Assembly: GCF_004366075.1 (NCBI RefSeq) | Contig: NZ_SODU01000003.1 | Location: forward strand, 1 to 64,000 | DNA from: Kribbella pratensis | GTDB taxonomy: Bacteria; Actinomycetota; Actinomycetes; Propionibacteriales; Kribbellaceae | DNA: 64,000 nt | Direction: 5' to 3' | Position numbers and translations under genes: made by a program | The notes under the pieces: model-generated | What the model saw: the letters and a program-made list of their open reading frames with translations, nothing else | Database searches by the model: none | Told to the model about the DNA's origin: nothing | Shown here: positions 34,653 to 42,459 of the stretch, piece by piece | Numbering within the stretch: position 1 is the stretch's first letter | Layout of the letters: each line of letters begins with the position of its first letter

Positions 34653-35042
34653 TCAGGCCGCGTCGGTCTTCGGCGCGTTCACGTCGGCCGGCAGGGCGGC
34701 CTTGGCCACCTGCACGAGCGCGGAGAACGCGGCCGGGTCGTTGACGGCGAGGTCGGCGAGGATCTTGCGGTCCACCTCGACCTCGGCCAGGCGCAGACCC
34801 TGGATGAAGCGGTTGTAGGTCAGGTCCTCGGCGCGGACCGCGGCGTTGATGCGCTGGATCCACAGCTTCCGGAAGTCGCCCTTGCGCGCCTTGCGGTCAC
34901 GGTAGGCGTAGACGAGCGAGTGGGTGACCTGCTCCTTCGCCTTGCGGTACAGCCGCGAGCGCTGGCCGCGGTAACCGCTGGCCTGCTCGAGTACGACCCG
35001 GCGCTTCTTGTGGGCGTTGACTGCCCGCTTCACGCGTGCCAT
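34653..35042 (-). CDS. rplT: 50S ribosomal protein L20
   Basis: 129-residue basic protein, normal length. The N-terminal MARVKRAVNAHKKRR and the conserved ASGYRGQRSRLYRKAKEQV block are intact. Binds 23S rRNA early in 50S assembly; in other bacteria L20 also represses infC-rpmI-rplT translation by binding the mRNA. Located between rpmI and trmH. Confidence 0.98.
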   Translation of the reverse strand: MARVKRAVNAHKKRRVVLEQASGYRGQRSRLYRKAKEQVTHSLVYAYRDRKARKGDFRKLWIQRINAAVRAEDLTYNRFIQGLRLAEVEVDRKILADLAVNDPAAFSALVQVAKAALPADVNAPKTDAA

Positions 35043-35125
35043 GAGGTGTTACTCCTTGTATTTCTGCGCCGGAGACAGGATTGCCCACGCGGCGGGGGAT
35101 GTTCGGGAGGGGCGAGGCAGGGGCC

Positions 35126-35320
35126 TCAGATGCCGAGAAGCTTCTTGGCCTTCTTGACGTACGCCGGGGCGACCTCGACGGTGCCGGACAGGCGGCGCTT
35201 GCGCTTCGAGGACTTCGCCTCGGCGAGGTGGCGGACACCGGTCTGCTCACGACGGATCTTGCCCGACCCGGTGACCCGGACGCGCTTCTTCATCCCCGAG
35301 TGGGTCTTCATCTTCGGCAT
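35126..35320 (-). CDS. rpmI: 50S ribosomal protein L35
   Basis: 64 residues, starting MPKMKTHSGMKKRVRVTGSGK, a canonical L35. The frame is open further upstream, but ATG 35320 preceded by AGGAG nine bases earlier is the family start. It lies 82 bp after infC and 83 bp before rplT in the standard translation cluster. Confidence 0.97.
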   Translation of the reverse strand: MPKMKTHSGMKKRVRVTGSGKIRREQTGVRHLAEAKSSKRKRRLSGTVEVAPAYVKKAKKLLGI

Positions 35321-35402
35321 GGCTGTGTGCTCCTGGTTTTCTTCGTTGACTCGATCGTCGGTACGACGGGCTCCGGCTGCCTCGGGCGGCCGGAGCGTTC
35401 CG

Positions 35403-36092
35403 TCACTCCGGGTCGAGGTTGTCGGCCGGACCCTTCGGCTTCTTGGTGACTCCGGCGGCGCGTTCGGCCTCGTGGGCCTGAACCTGCTCGGCACGCTGTG
35501 CGCGCTCGGCCTCTTCCTCGGCCTCGCGCTCGGCCTTCCGCTGCGCCTTCTCGGCTTCCACGTCCACGCGCGCTTCGGACTTCTTCTTGTGCGGTCCGAG
35601 CACCATGATCATGTTCCGGCCGTCCTGACGCGGCGACGACTCGACGAAGCCGAGCTCGGTCACGTCTTCGGCCAGCCGCTGCAGCAACCGGAAGCCGAGC
35701 TCCGGCCTGGACTGCTCACGACCGCGGAACATGATGGTGATCTTGACCTTGTCCCCGGCCTTCAGGAACCGCACCACGTGACCCTTCTTGGTCTCGTAGT
35801 CGTGCGGGTCGATCTTCGGCCGCAGCTTCATCTCTTTGATGATGGTGTTGGTCTGGTTCCGGCGGGACTCGCGCGCCTTCTGCGCGGTCTCGTACTTGTA
35901 CTTGCCGAAATCCATCAACTTGCAGACCGGAGGCCGGGCGGTTGCGGCGACCTCGACCAGGTCGAGATCGGCTTCCTGGGCCAGCCGAAGTGCGTCCTCG
36001 ATCCGAACGATGCCTACCTGCTCACCGTTCGGTCCGACCAGCCGCACCTCGGGAACGCGGATGCGCTCGTTGACGCGCAAATCAGTGGTGAT
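35403..36092 (-). CDS. infC: translation initiation factor IF-3 with ATC start codon
   Basis: 229 residues. The IF3 N-terminal domain (DLRVNERIRVPEVRLVG), a linker (FGKYKYETAQKARESRR) and the C-terminal 30S-binding domain (IKEMKLRPKIDPHDY, VKITIMFRGRE) are present, followed by a charged Glu/Arg-rich tail of about 50 residues typical of some actinobacteria. I place the start at ATC 36092, 4 nt after AGGAGG; no ATG/GTG/TTG fits there. infC is known for AUU/AUC/AUA starts that let IF3 repress itself. An in-frame upstream ATG would require translating through the terminator hairpin. Confidence 0.88.
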   Translation of the reverse strand: MTTDLRVNERIRVPEVRLVGPNGEQVGIVRIEDALRLAQEADLDLVEVAATARPPVCKLMDFGKYKYETAQKARESRRNQTNTIIKEMKLRPKIDPHDYETKKGHVVRFLKAGDKVKITIMFRGREQSRPELGFRLLQRLAEDVTELGFVESSPRQDGRNMIMVLGPHKKKSEARVDVEAEKAQRKAEREAEEEAERAQRAEQVQAHEAERAAGVTKKPKGPADNLDPE

Positions 36093-36161
36093 GGGTCCTC
36101 CTGGGGTTGAACTCGTACTGGGTGCCACCTCGCGATCACCGCGAGCCCCGTGTAATCCCTG

Positions 36162-36200
36162 GGAAAAACACAAAGGCCCTCGTGCGATCACACGAAGGCC
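36162..36200 (-). terminator. intrinsic terminator/attenuator in the infC leader
   Basis: On the minus strand a GGCC-TTCGTG...CACGA-GGGCC hairpin (36200-36175) is followed by TTTGTGTTTTT (to about 36163), a rare clear U-tract in this window. A second hairpin CTCGCG/CGCGAG (36145-36129) lies between it and the infC ribosome site. The 334-bp gap 36093-36426 is mostly this leader; it also has a 62-nt foldable segment at 36329-36390. Attenuation of the IF3-L35-L20 operon is inferred. Confidence 0.75.
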
Positions 36201-36426
36201 CAATTCCCAGATGTACGACGGTCCGACCTTGCGGCTGGTACACCGTACTGTCGTTGTGATCCTCCGGATGTCCTCCAGTGGCTCTCAACATGACCGGGAC
36301 CCGCCGACTGTTCATCGACTGGGTGGGAGGTGGCCCTCCGCTTAGACTCGAACCACGGGCGGTCCTGAACTATTCCGCTCAGGGGTCACCAATGGACCGG
36401 GTCGGTCGCCATGCAAGAGTAGCAGC

Positions 36427-36807
36427 ATGACCGACGCAGATGCCACCTCACAGCCCGACCCCCTCTCGACCGCGTCCCGCGACATCGCCGAGGTCCCCGC
36501 CGTGGAGATCATCTCCACCGCCGCACTGCACCTGATGAGCGCCGCCGCCGTCAACCTCGGCCTCGCCGCGGACCTGCCGGACCACAAGGACCTCGACGAG
36601 GCCCGCTCGCTGATCGACTCGCTGGCCGGCCTCCTGGACGCCGCCGCTCCCGCGCTCGGCCACCACCACGCGGCGCCGTTGAAGGACGGCCTCCGCTCCC
36701 TCCAACTCGCGTTCCGCGAAGCCAGCACCATCCAGGACGAGGCCGGCCAGGGCCCGGGCGAAAAGTACACCGGCGCGGTGTACCCCACGGCGACGCAGAG
36801 GTCTTGA
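36427..36807 (+). CDS. DUF1844-family protein
   Basis: 126 residues. The core AVEIISTAALHLMSAAAVNLGLA is followed by DLDEARSLIDSLAGLL, matching DUF1844 proteins, which actinobacteria often encode divergently from infC. All-helical, cytoplasmic, function unknown. There is no convincing Shine-Dalgarno sequence before ATG 36427. It ends 50 bp before the aldo/keto reductase gene. Confidence 0.85.
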   Translation: MTDADATSQPDPLSTASRDIAEVPAVEIISTAALHLMSAAAVNLGLAADLPDHKDLDEARSLIDSLAGLLDAAAPALGHHHAAPLKDGLRSLQLAFREASTIQDEAGQGPGEKYTGAVYPTATQRS

Positions 36808-36819
36808 GGCAGCGGGGTC

Positions 36820-36850
36820 TTGAGCTGGAGCGCGGTCCAGCTCCTAGCGT
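36820..36850 (+). promoter_or_regulatory. MerR-type promoter of the aldo/keto reductase gene
   Basis: -35 TTGAGC (36820-36825) and -10 TAGCGT (36845-36850) are 19 bp apart, the stretched spacing of MerR-activated promoters. The spacer region holds a dyad GAGCTGGAG...TCCAGCTC (36822-36843). It matches the operator in front of the MerR gene (38209-38230) at 17 of 22 positions. The ATG follows the -10 by 7 nt. Confidence 0.75.
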
Positions 36851-36857
36851 CGGGGAG

Positions 36858-37835
36858 ATGGACTACAAGAATCTCGGAACGACAGGTCTGAAGGTCAGCG
36901 AGCTCTGCCTGGGCGCGATGATGTTCGGCGACCGGACGGACGAGCAGGACAGCCGGAAGATCCTGCAGAAGTTCACCGACGTCGGCGGGACGTTCATCGA
37001 CACTGCCGACGTGTACGGCGCCGGCGCGTCCGAGGAAGTGCTCGGACGCTGGCTGAAGACGCAGCAACGATCCGACTACGTCATCGCCACCAAGGTCTGG
37101 GGACGGGTCGGGCCGCGGCCTACGGACCAAGGACTGTCTCGCAAGCACATCCTCGACGCGATCGACGCGAGCCTGCGGCGCCTCCGCACCGACTATGTCG
37201 ATCTCTACCAGCTCCATCTCTGGGACGACAGCGTGCCGCTCGCCGAGTCGCTGTCGACGCTGGACGGCCTCGTGCGGGCCGGCAAGGTCCGCTACATCGG
37301 AGTCAGCAACTTCCGTGGCTGGCAGCTGCAGAAGGCGGTGGACCTGTGTGCACAGAACGGCTGGGAGCCGCTCTCCAGCCTCCAGCCGCTCTACACCTTG
37401 CTGGACCGCTCGCCCGAGTGGGAGCTGCTGCCGGTGTGCAAGAACGAGGGCCTCGGCGTCATCACCTGGTCGCCACTGCGCTCAGGCTGGCTGTCCGGCG
37501 CGTTCCGGCGCGGCATGACCGCGCCGCCAGAGGACAGCAAGGTCTCCACGCCTGGCACCCACTCGTGGGACCGCTATGCCAATGAGCACACGTGGCACGT
37601 GATCGACGAACTGACGGCGGTCGCGGCCGAGACCGGTCGCACACTCCCCCAGGTCGCTGTCCGCTGGCTGATGCAGCGTCCCGGCGTGACCGCGCCGATC
37701 ATCGGTCCCCGGACGCCGGAGTACCTCGACGATCTCCTCGGCGCCGCGGAGTTCTCGCTCGCGCCGGAGCACCAGGAACGACTCGACGTCGCCAGCCGGC
37801 CGGAGTCGGTCCCCTACCCCTACTTCTTCGACTGA
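36858..37835 (+). CDS. aldo/keto reductase
   Basis: 325-residue NADPH-dependent TIM-barrel oxidoreductase. The catalytic tetrad can be seen as D in FIDTADVYGAG (about 44-54, with the Tyr of DVYG), K in ATKVWGR (about 78) and H in YQLHLWD (about 119). The C-terminal IIGPRTPEYLDDLLGA binds NADPH. ATG 36858 fits the family start (MDYKNLGTTGLKVSELCLG). There is no spaced Shine-Dalgarno sequence, but a -10 hexamer lies 7 nt upstream. Probably activated by the convergent MerR protein; substrate unknown. The 3' end overlaps the MerR gene by 16 bp. Confidence 0.92.
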   Translation: MDYKNLGTTGLKVSELCLGAMMFGDRTDEQDSRKILQKFTDVGGTFIDTADVYGAGASEEVLGRWLKTQQRSDYVIATKVWGRVGPRPTDQGLSRKHILDAIDASLRRLRTDYVDLYQLHLWDDSVPLAESLSTLDGLVRAGKVRYIGVSNFRGWQLQKAVDLCAQNGWEPLSSLQPLYTLLDRSPEWELLPVCKNEGLGVITWSPLRSGWLSGAFRRGMTAPPEDSKVSTPGTHSWDRYANEHTWHVIDELTAVAAETGRTLPQVAVRWLMQRPGVTAPIIGPRTPEYLDDLLGAAEFSLAPEHQERLDVASRPESVPYPYFFD

Positions 37836-38194
37836 TCTGCCGCGCCACGGTAATGAGCGATCTTGTCGTCGAGTACGTCGAGGGCGACGTTCATCTTCGC
37901 GATCTCACCGTGGAGGCGGGACCGGTGCTCCTCGAGCAGCTCGACCACACCGGTCGGGCCGCCCGAGCGGTCCCGCAGCCGGCCCATCAACCGCTGCAGG
38001 TCGCTGATCCCCAGTCCGGCGTTCCGCAGGCACACCAGGAGCCCGACCCAGGCCACGTCGTGGTCGCTGTAGACGCGGCGCCCCGCGGAAGTTCGACGTA
38101 CCGGACCGAACAGTCCGAGACGTTCGTAGTAGCGCAGGGTGTCCAAACTCAGACCGGTGCGCTCGGAGGCCTCGGCCGGTGCGTACGTAGTCAT
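37820..38194 (-). CDS. MerR-family transcriptional regulator
   Basis: 124 residues. The N-terminal MerR winged helix (YAPAEASERTGLSLDTLRYYERLGLFGPVRRT, split by the wing) is followed by a dimerisation helix (about 78-115). No Cys cluster for metal or 2Fe-2S is visible, so it probably senses an organic or oxidative signal. ATG 38194 is preferred to ATG 38203, because the latter overlaps the -10 hexamer. Expected targets are its own promoter and that of the aldo/keto reductase. Confidence 0.9.
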   Translation of the reverse strand: MTTYAPAEASERTGLSLDTLRYYERLGLFGPVRRTSAGRRVYSDHDVAWVGLLVCLRNAGLGISDLQRLMGRLRDRSGGPTGVVELLEEHRSRLHGEIAKMNVALDVLDDKIAHYRGAADQSKK

Positions 38195-38201
38195 GCGGTC
38201 C

Positions 38202-38232
38202 ATCCTGCGACCTGGAGTGCACTCCAGGTCAA
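38202..38232 (-). promoter_or_regulatory. MerR gene promoter with perfect 22-bp palindrome
   Basis: On the minus strand -35 TTGACC (38232-38227) and -10 CAGGAT (38207-38202) are 19 bp apart. The perfect palindrome GACCTGGAGTG/CACTCCAGGTC occupies 38209-38230. The ATG at 38194 lies 7 nt after the -10. The palindrome is also 18 bp from the start of the divergent phosphotransferase gene, so that gene may share its control. Confidence 0.8.
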
Positions 38233-38247
38233 CTACGGTGAGGCGCT

Positions 38248-39108
38248 GTGACTCATGACGGCATGCCGGCCCCGGTGGCGAAGCTCGATGCGCAGCAGTT
38301 GCTGCGGGAGGTCAATCAGGCGAGCGGCGCGGGGCTGGAGTTCGTCGGGCCGGCGGGCGGTGGCGAGGTCGGTGCCGCGTTCGTGCGCTGGCCCGATGGG
38401 CGGGACGGCGTACTGACGCGCGGATTCGGTTCCCTGGCCGAGCTTCGGCGTACGGCGGAAGTTCTCGAGGCAGCGCGGCGGGGCGGGCTGCCTGTCCCGC
38501 AGTACCAACTGCTGGCGGACCTGCCGGACGGCGTCGGCGTGGTGCAGGAGCGCCTGCCAGGACGACCACCGGAGACCGTCGACCGCGCGTTGCTGGAGTC
38601 GATGATCGCCCTGACCGACCACTTCACCGGGCTGGCCCCCGACCTGCCGGTCCCATCGATGTACCTGCTCGAGAGCGGGCCCGGCTTCTGTCTGCACGAG
38701 TCCCTCCAGCGGTACGACGACCGCACGCGGAGGCTCCTGGACCGGATCCACGAGGTCGGCCGGGACGAGCCGAGCGACATGACCGGCGACGACCTGGTGC
38801 ACCTCGACTTCCACACCGGGAACGTTCTGACCGAGGCCGGACAGATCACCGGGATCGTCGACTGGGACGGCATCGGCCGCGGCGACCGCCTGTTCGCGCT
38901 GGTCACCCTGCGGTTCGACGCCCACGTCCGTCTTCCCGACGCGGACCTGACCTGGTACGACGAACTCCTCGAGAACACGCTCAATCCCGCCGTACTGCGC
39001 CTCTACTGGGCCCACATGTCCTTGCGCCAGGTCGACTGGTCCATCCGCCACCACACCCCGTCCGCCACGACTCACTGGCTGGACCTCGCCGAGACCCGGA
39101 TGCGCTGA
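38248..39108 (+). CDS. aminoglycoside phosphotransferase-family kinase
   Basis: 286 residues of the APH/choline-kinase fold. The catalytic loop HLDFHTGN is at 185-192 and the metal-binding IVDWDG near 202. The N-terminal ATP lobe is less conserved. Such proteins phosphorylate aminoglycosides, other antibiotics or metabolites; the substrate cannot be told. GTG 38248 is preceded by GAGG four bases away and by TACGGT eight bases away. Divergent from the MerR gene with 53 bp between the starts. Confidence 0.82.
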   Translation: MTHDGMPAPVAKLDAQQLLREVNQASGAGLEFVGPAGGGEVGAAFVRWPDGRDGVLTRGFGSLAELRRTAEVLEAARRGGLPVPQYQLLADLPDGVGVVQERLPGRPPETVDRALLESMIALTDHFTGLAPDLPVPSMYLLESGPGFCLHESLQRYDDRTRRLLDRIHEVGRDEPSDMTGDDLVHLDFHTGNVLTEAGQITGIVDWDGIGRGDRLFALVTLRFDAHVRLPDADLTWYDELLENTLNPAVLRLYWAHMSLRQVDWSIRHHTPSATTHWLDLAETRMR

Positions 39109-39109
39109 C

Positions 39110-39244
39110 AACCCGTTTCGGGCCTGGCCGAAAGGGCTCGATCTGGGCTACAACGGCACCGGCTGCGGCCCGGTTTACCGCGCCACCGGCGAGTACCTGC
39201 CGCACGACTACACGCCGATCAACTCGATCGTGCTCGTGCGGTAG
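39110..39244 (+). pseudogene. C-terminal remnant of an unidentified protein gene
   Basis: In one frame 39110-39244 encodes about 44 residues ending at TAG: NPFRAWPKGLDLG, then YNGTGCGPVYRATGEYLP and HDYTPINSIVLVR. The composition and the sensible end look like the tail of a secreted or carbohydrate-active protein. There is no start codon or ribosome site; the preceding phosphotransferase stop is 2 bp upstream in another frame. I read it as a decayed or truncated gene; the family is unknown. Confidence 0.5.
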
Positions 39245-39258
39245 TCCACGCGAAACAG

Positions 39259-39289
39259 CCGGCTCCGACCTGCACCAGGTCGGAGCCGG
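39259..39289 (-). terminator. terminator of the sugar ABC operon
   Basis: CCGGCTCCGACCTG (39259-39272) and CAGGTCGGAGCCGG (39276-39289) form a perfect 14-bp stem with a 3-nt loop. On the minus strand CTGTTTCG follows. It starts 6 bp after the permease stop and could work in both directions. Confidence 0.8.
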
Positions 39290-39294
39290 TTGCG

Positions 39295-40206
39295 CTATCC
39301 CTTGACGGCGCCTTCCTCGACGCCCTTGAAGAAGAAGCGTTGCAAGGTGGCGAAGACGATCACGATCGGGATGAAGGCGATCATCGTGCCCGCCGCGATC
39401 AGCCGCGGGTTGTTGCTGAACGTGCCGGACAGGTACTGCAGACCGACGGTCAGCGTGTACTTGTTCGGATCGGTCAGCACGATCAGCGGCCAGAGGAAGT
39501 CGTCCCAGGCGCCGATGAACGCGAAGATCGCGACCACGCTGATCGTCCCGCGCACCGACGGCAGGCCGATGTACAGGAACCGTTGCCACGCGTTCGCGCC
39601 GTCCACGACCGCAGCCTGGTCGACTTCGACCGGCAGCGACCGGAACGCGTTGTACATCAGCAAGACGTTCAGCGCACCGATCATCCCGGGCAGTGCGACG
39701 CCGAAGAGCGTGTTCGCCAGCCCGAACTCGCGGACCGTCACGTACTGCGAAATGATCGTGACCTCACCCGGCAGCACGAGGGTCGCCAGGAACAGCCCGA
39801 GGACGATCTTGCGGCCGCGGAACTGCAACCGGGACAAGGCGAACCCGGCCAGCGAGGCGCCGATCACGTTGCCGCCGACAACCAGGAACGCAACCACGAG
39901 CGAGTTCCGCGCGTAGTCCCAGACCGGGATGGTGTCGGTGACCTCCTTGTAGTGGTCGAACGTCGGCTGCGCCGGCAGCAGCCGCGGGATCCGGGTGTAG
40001 ATGTCCTCCCCGGAGCCCTTCAGCGACGTCGACAGCTGCCAGAGGAACGGCCCGATCGTGATCAGCAGGACGAACACCAGCAACACGTACCGCGCGACCT
40101 TCTCCCGCGGCGACACCGAGTTGAACCCGGACGAACGCCGCCGCCGCACGGACTTCGGCGCCTCAGTCGCGACGACAGGCCGCGCCGGATCAGTGACAAC
40201 ACTCAT
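39295..40206 (-). CDS. carbohydrate ABC transporter permease, MalG type
   Basis: 303 residues with six membrane helices after a basic N-terminal tail of about 35 residues. The EAA loop that contacts the ATPase is at about 205-225 (VDQAAVVDGANAWQRFLYIGLP). Pairs with the adjacent MalF-type permease and lipoprotein; their starts and stops overlap (ATGA). No ATPase gene is nearby, so a shared MsiK-like ATPase encoded elsewhere probably energises it. Confidence 0.94.
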   Translation of the reverse strand: MSVVTDPARPVVATEAPKSVRRRRSSGFNSVSPREKVARYVLLVFVLLITIGPFLWQLSTSLKGSGEDIYTRIPRLLPAQPTFDHYKEVTDTIPVWDYARNSLVVAFLVVGGNVIGASLAGFALSRLQFRGRKIVLGLFLATLVLPGEVTIISQYVTVREFGLANTLFGVALPGMIGALNVLLMYNAFRSLPVEVDQAAVVDGANAWQRFLYIGLPSVRGTISVVAIFAFIGAWDDFLWPLIVLTDPNKYTLTVGLQYLSGTFSNNPRLIAAGTMIAFIPIVIVFATLQRFFFKGVEEGAVKG

Positions 40207-41081
40207 GCTTCTGCTCCCCGGCGGTTGAGACGGGCCAGCACCAGCATCGGTACGACGGTGACGAAGAACAGCACGATCGACAACGCGGAGGCGTACCCGA
40301 GGTTGCCCTCGAAGCCCTGGCTGTACTGCTGGATCAGCATCACGACCGAGTTGTCCCGGCCACCCGGACCGCCCTTGCCGCCGCTGAGGATGAACAGCTC
40401 GGAGAACACCCGCAGCGCCGACACGGAGATCAGGATCGAGATCAGGATCATCGTCCCCCGTACGCCGGGGATGGTCACGTGCACGAACCGCCGCAGCGGG
40501 CCCGCGCCGTCGACCGCGGCCGCCTCGTGCAGTTCACGCCCGACGTTCCCGAGGGCGGCCAGGTAGATGATCATGTAGTACCCGAGCCCCTTCCAGATCG
40601 TCAGACTGATTGCGCTGAGCAACAACAACCACTGGTCGGACAGGAACGGCAGCGGACCGGAGATGACTCCGAGCTTCTCGGCCAGACCGTTGACCAGGCC
40701 GCGGTCGTCCAGGATCCACTGCCAGATCAGCGCGACCACGACCGCGGACGCCACCACCGGGGTGTAGAACGCGGTCCGGAAGAACGTGATCCCGGGCAGC
40801 TTCTTCTCCACCAGTACGGCGAGCAGCAACGGCAGGACGGTCAGGAACGGCAGGCAGACCACCATGTAGATGACGCTGTTCAGCAGCGCCCACCGCAACT
40901 GCTCGTCGTGCAGCAGGGTCTCGAAGTTCTTCAGCCCGACGAAGTGGCCGCCGCCGATCGGCTTGGCGTTCGTGAACGACAGGATGACGGTGTTGATCGA
41001 CGGCCAGAGGTTGAACACCAGCAACCACGCGAGTGCTGGGATCACCAGCACCCACGGGGTGAACCAACGGTTGTAACGCAT
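40203..41081 (-). CDS. carbohydrate ABC transporter permease, MalF type
   Basis: 292 residues with six membrane helices. The EAA loop is near residue 190 (LHEAAAVDGAGPLRRFVHVTIP). The start is ATG 41081, which overlaps the stop of the binding-protein gene by one base; a GTG directly before it is possible. Forms the membrane channel with the MalG-type permease. Confidence 0.94.
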   Translation of the reverse strand: MRYNRWFTPWVLVIPALAWLLVFNLWPSINTVILSFTNAKPIGGGHFVGLKNFETLLHDEQLRWALLNSVIYMVVCLPFLTVLPLLLAVLVEKKLPGITFFRTAFYTPVVASAVVVALIWQWILDDRGLVNGLAEKLGVISGPLPFLSDQWLLLLSAISLTIWKGLGYYMIIYLAALGNVGRELHEAAAVDGAGPLRRFVHVTIPGVRGTMILISILISVSALRVFSELFILSGGKGGPGGRDNSVVMLIQQYSQGFEGNLGYASALSIVLFFVTVVPMLVLARLNRRGAEA

Positions 41082-42376
41082 CACTGAGTGAGTAGCTGGT
41101 TGGCCTTGGCCACCGCGGCGTCGAGAGCTGCCTGGGACGAGATCTTGCCGGAGATCGCCAGCGAGATCTGCTGCCCGATGAAGTCGTTGGTCGCGCCGCT
41201 GATCACCGGCGGCTGCAGCACCTTGGCCTTGGCCAGCGACTGGAACGCGAGCACCTTCGCGTCACTCTCCGGCGTGCCGTCGGACTTGGAGAAGTACGGG
41301 TCGGAGGCGGAGGCCTTGGTGGACGGGAAGATGTTCACGATCTTCGCGAACGCGGCCTGGTTCTCGGCGTTGGTGACAAAGCGGGCGAGCGCGATCGCCG
41401 CGGCCTGGTTCTTGGACTTGGCCGAGACCGACAGCCCCTGCACGTACAGCGGCGGGGTGTCCAGCGCCGGCGACGGGACGACCTTGCCCTTCAGCGACGG
41501 GTTGTCCTTCACGAAGTCCTGGATCGCGTTGCCGCCGCCGGTGGTCCAGGCGACCTTGCCCTGGGTGAAGAGCTTGGAGTTGCCCAGGTACTCGTTGGTC
41601 AGGATGTCGCGCGGCATGTAGCCCGCCTTGTAGGCGTCGCGGTACTTGTCCAGCAGCGCGGCGGCCTCGGTGGTGTTGAAGGTGAACTTCTTGCCGTCGT
41701 CGGAGAGGATCTTGATCCCGGCGTTGGTGAAGTCGCCGATGCCCGGCAGCCGGCTCATCAGGTATTCCTTGCCGCCGGTCTTGTCGTGCATCGTCTTCGC
41801 GGCGGCGAGCAGCTCGTCGAAGGTCTTCGGCGGGTTCTTCACGTCCAGGCCGGCCGCGGCGAACTTGGTCGCGTTCCAGTAGTCGATGTCGGTGTTCAGG
41901 TACCACGGGTAGCCGAACGTGCCGTCCATCCCCTGGTACTGGTACGCCTGCACGCCGCCCTCGACGTACTCCTCGTTCAGCTTCGGGTCCGCGGCGGCGA
42001 CGTCGAGCAGCATGTTCTGCTTGGCCAGGCTGAGGGCGAAGTCGGGCGGCAGGTTCGTGACGTCCGGAAGCTGGCCGGCCGAGGCCTGGCTCAGCACCTT
42101 CTTGTCGTAGCCGTCGCCGGGCTGGTCGAGCCAGGTGACGTGCGTGCCCGGGTACTTCGCCTCGAACGCCTTGATGACGCCTTCGACGTACGACGTGAAC
42201 TTGGGCTTCAGCGCCCAGGTCTGGAAGCTGACCTCACCGGTCACCTGGGCTCCCGCGTCGACGGTCGGCTTGGCGCCGCCGCTGCTGCCCGAGTCCTCGG
42301 AACCGAGGCCGCAACCTGCGAGGGTGAGGGCGGCGGCGGCAAGACTTGCCACGAGCGCCGAACGGCGTCTACGCAT
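41081..42376 (-). CDS. sugar ABC transporter substrate-binding lipoprotein
   Basis: 431 residues of the extracellular solute-binding family 1. Signal peptide with a lipobox LTLAGC (Cys at about 22), then a Gly/Ser-rich linker and a two-lobed binding domain (EVSFQTWALKPKF, WLDQPGDGYDKKV, VAWTTGGGNAIQDF). The ligand is a sugar or oligosaccharide, perhaps one released from mannan or glucan if the hydrolase downstream of the LacI gene belongs to the same pathway. AGGAGA four bases before ATG 42376 fixes the start. Confidence 0.93.
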   Translation of the reverse strand: MRRRRSALVASLAAAALTLAGCGLGSEDSGSSGGAKPTVDAGAQVTGEVSFQTWALKPKFTSYVEGVIKAFEAKYPGTHVTWLDQPGDGYDKKVLSQASAGQLPDVTNLPPDFALSLAKQNMLLDVAAADPKLNEEYVEGGVQAYQYQGMDGTFGYPWYLNTDIDYWNATKFAAAGLDVKNPPKTFDELLAAAKTMHDKTGGKEYLMSRLPGIGDFTNAGIKILSDDGKKFTFNTTEAAALLDKYRDAYKAGYMPRDILTNEYLGNSKLFTQGKVAWTTGGGNAIQDFVKDNPSLKGKVVPSPALDTPPLYVQGLSVSAKSKNQAAAIALARFVTNAENQAAFAKIVNIFPSTKASASDPYFSKSDGTPESDAKVLAFQSLAKAKVLQPPVISGATNDFIGQQISLAISGKISSQAALDAAVAKANQLLTQ

Positions 42377-42392
42377 GGGATCTCCTGGATTG

Positions 42393-42442
42393 ATAAACCG
42401 GTATAGCTCCCGAACTATCCACATCGTAGAATCCGCTGTCAA
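42393..42442 (-). promoter_or_regulatory. sugar ABC operon promoter with LacI operator
   Basis: On the minus strand -35 TTGACA (42442-42437) and -10 GATAGT (42419-42414) are 17 bp apart, one of the best promoters in the window. Immediately downstream, at the expected transcription start, lies ATAAACCGGTATAG (42393-42406, plus orientation), an imperfect palindrome matching the operator at 43502 at 11 of 14 positions. Confidence 0.75.
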
Positions 42443-42459
42443 GGGCAGGAGGTACGACG

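Noticed and set aside
36093..36203. An upstream ATG start for infC at 36203
   Set aside because: The extension would be translated through the terminator hairpin, has no ribosome site and does not resemble IF3.
36329..36390. A tRNA gene in the infC/DUF1844 gap
   Set aside because: The ends can pair (GGTGACC/GGCCACC, one mismatch) and GTTCGAGTC looks T-arm-like, but it spans only 62 nt and gives no normal anticodon arm. It is treated as part of a structured leader.
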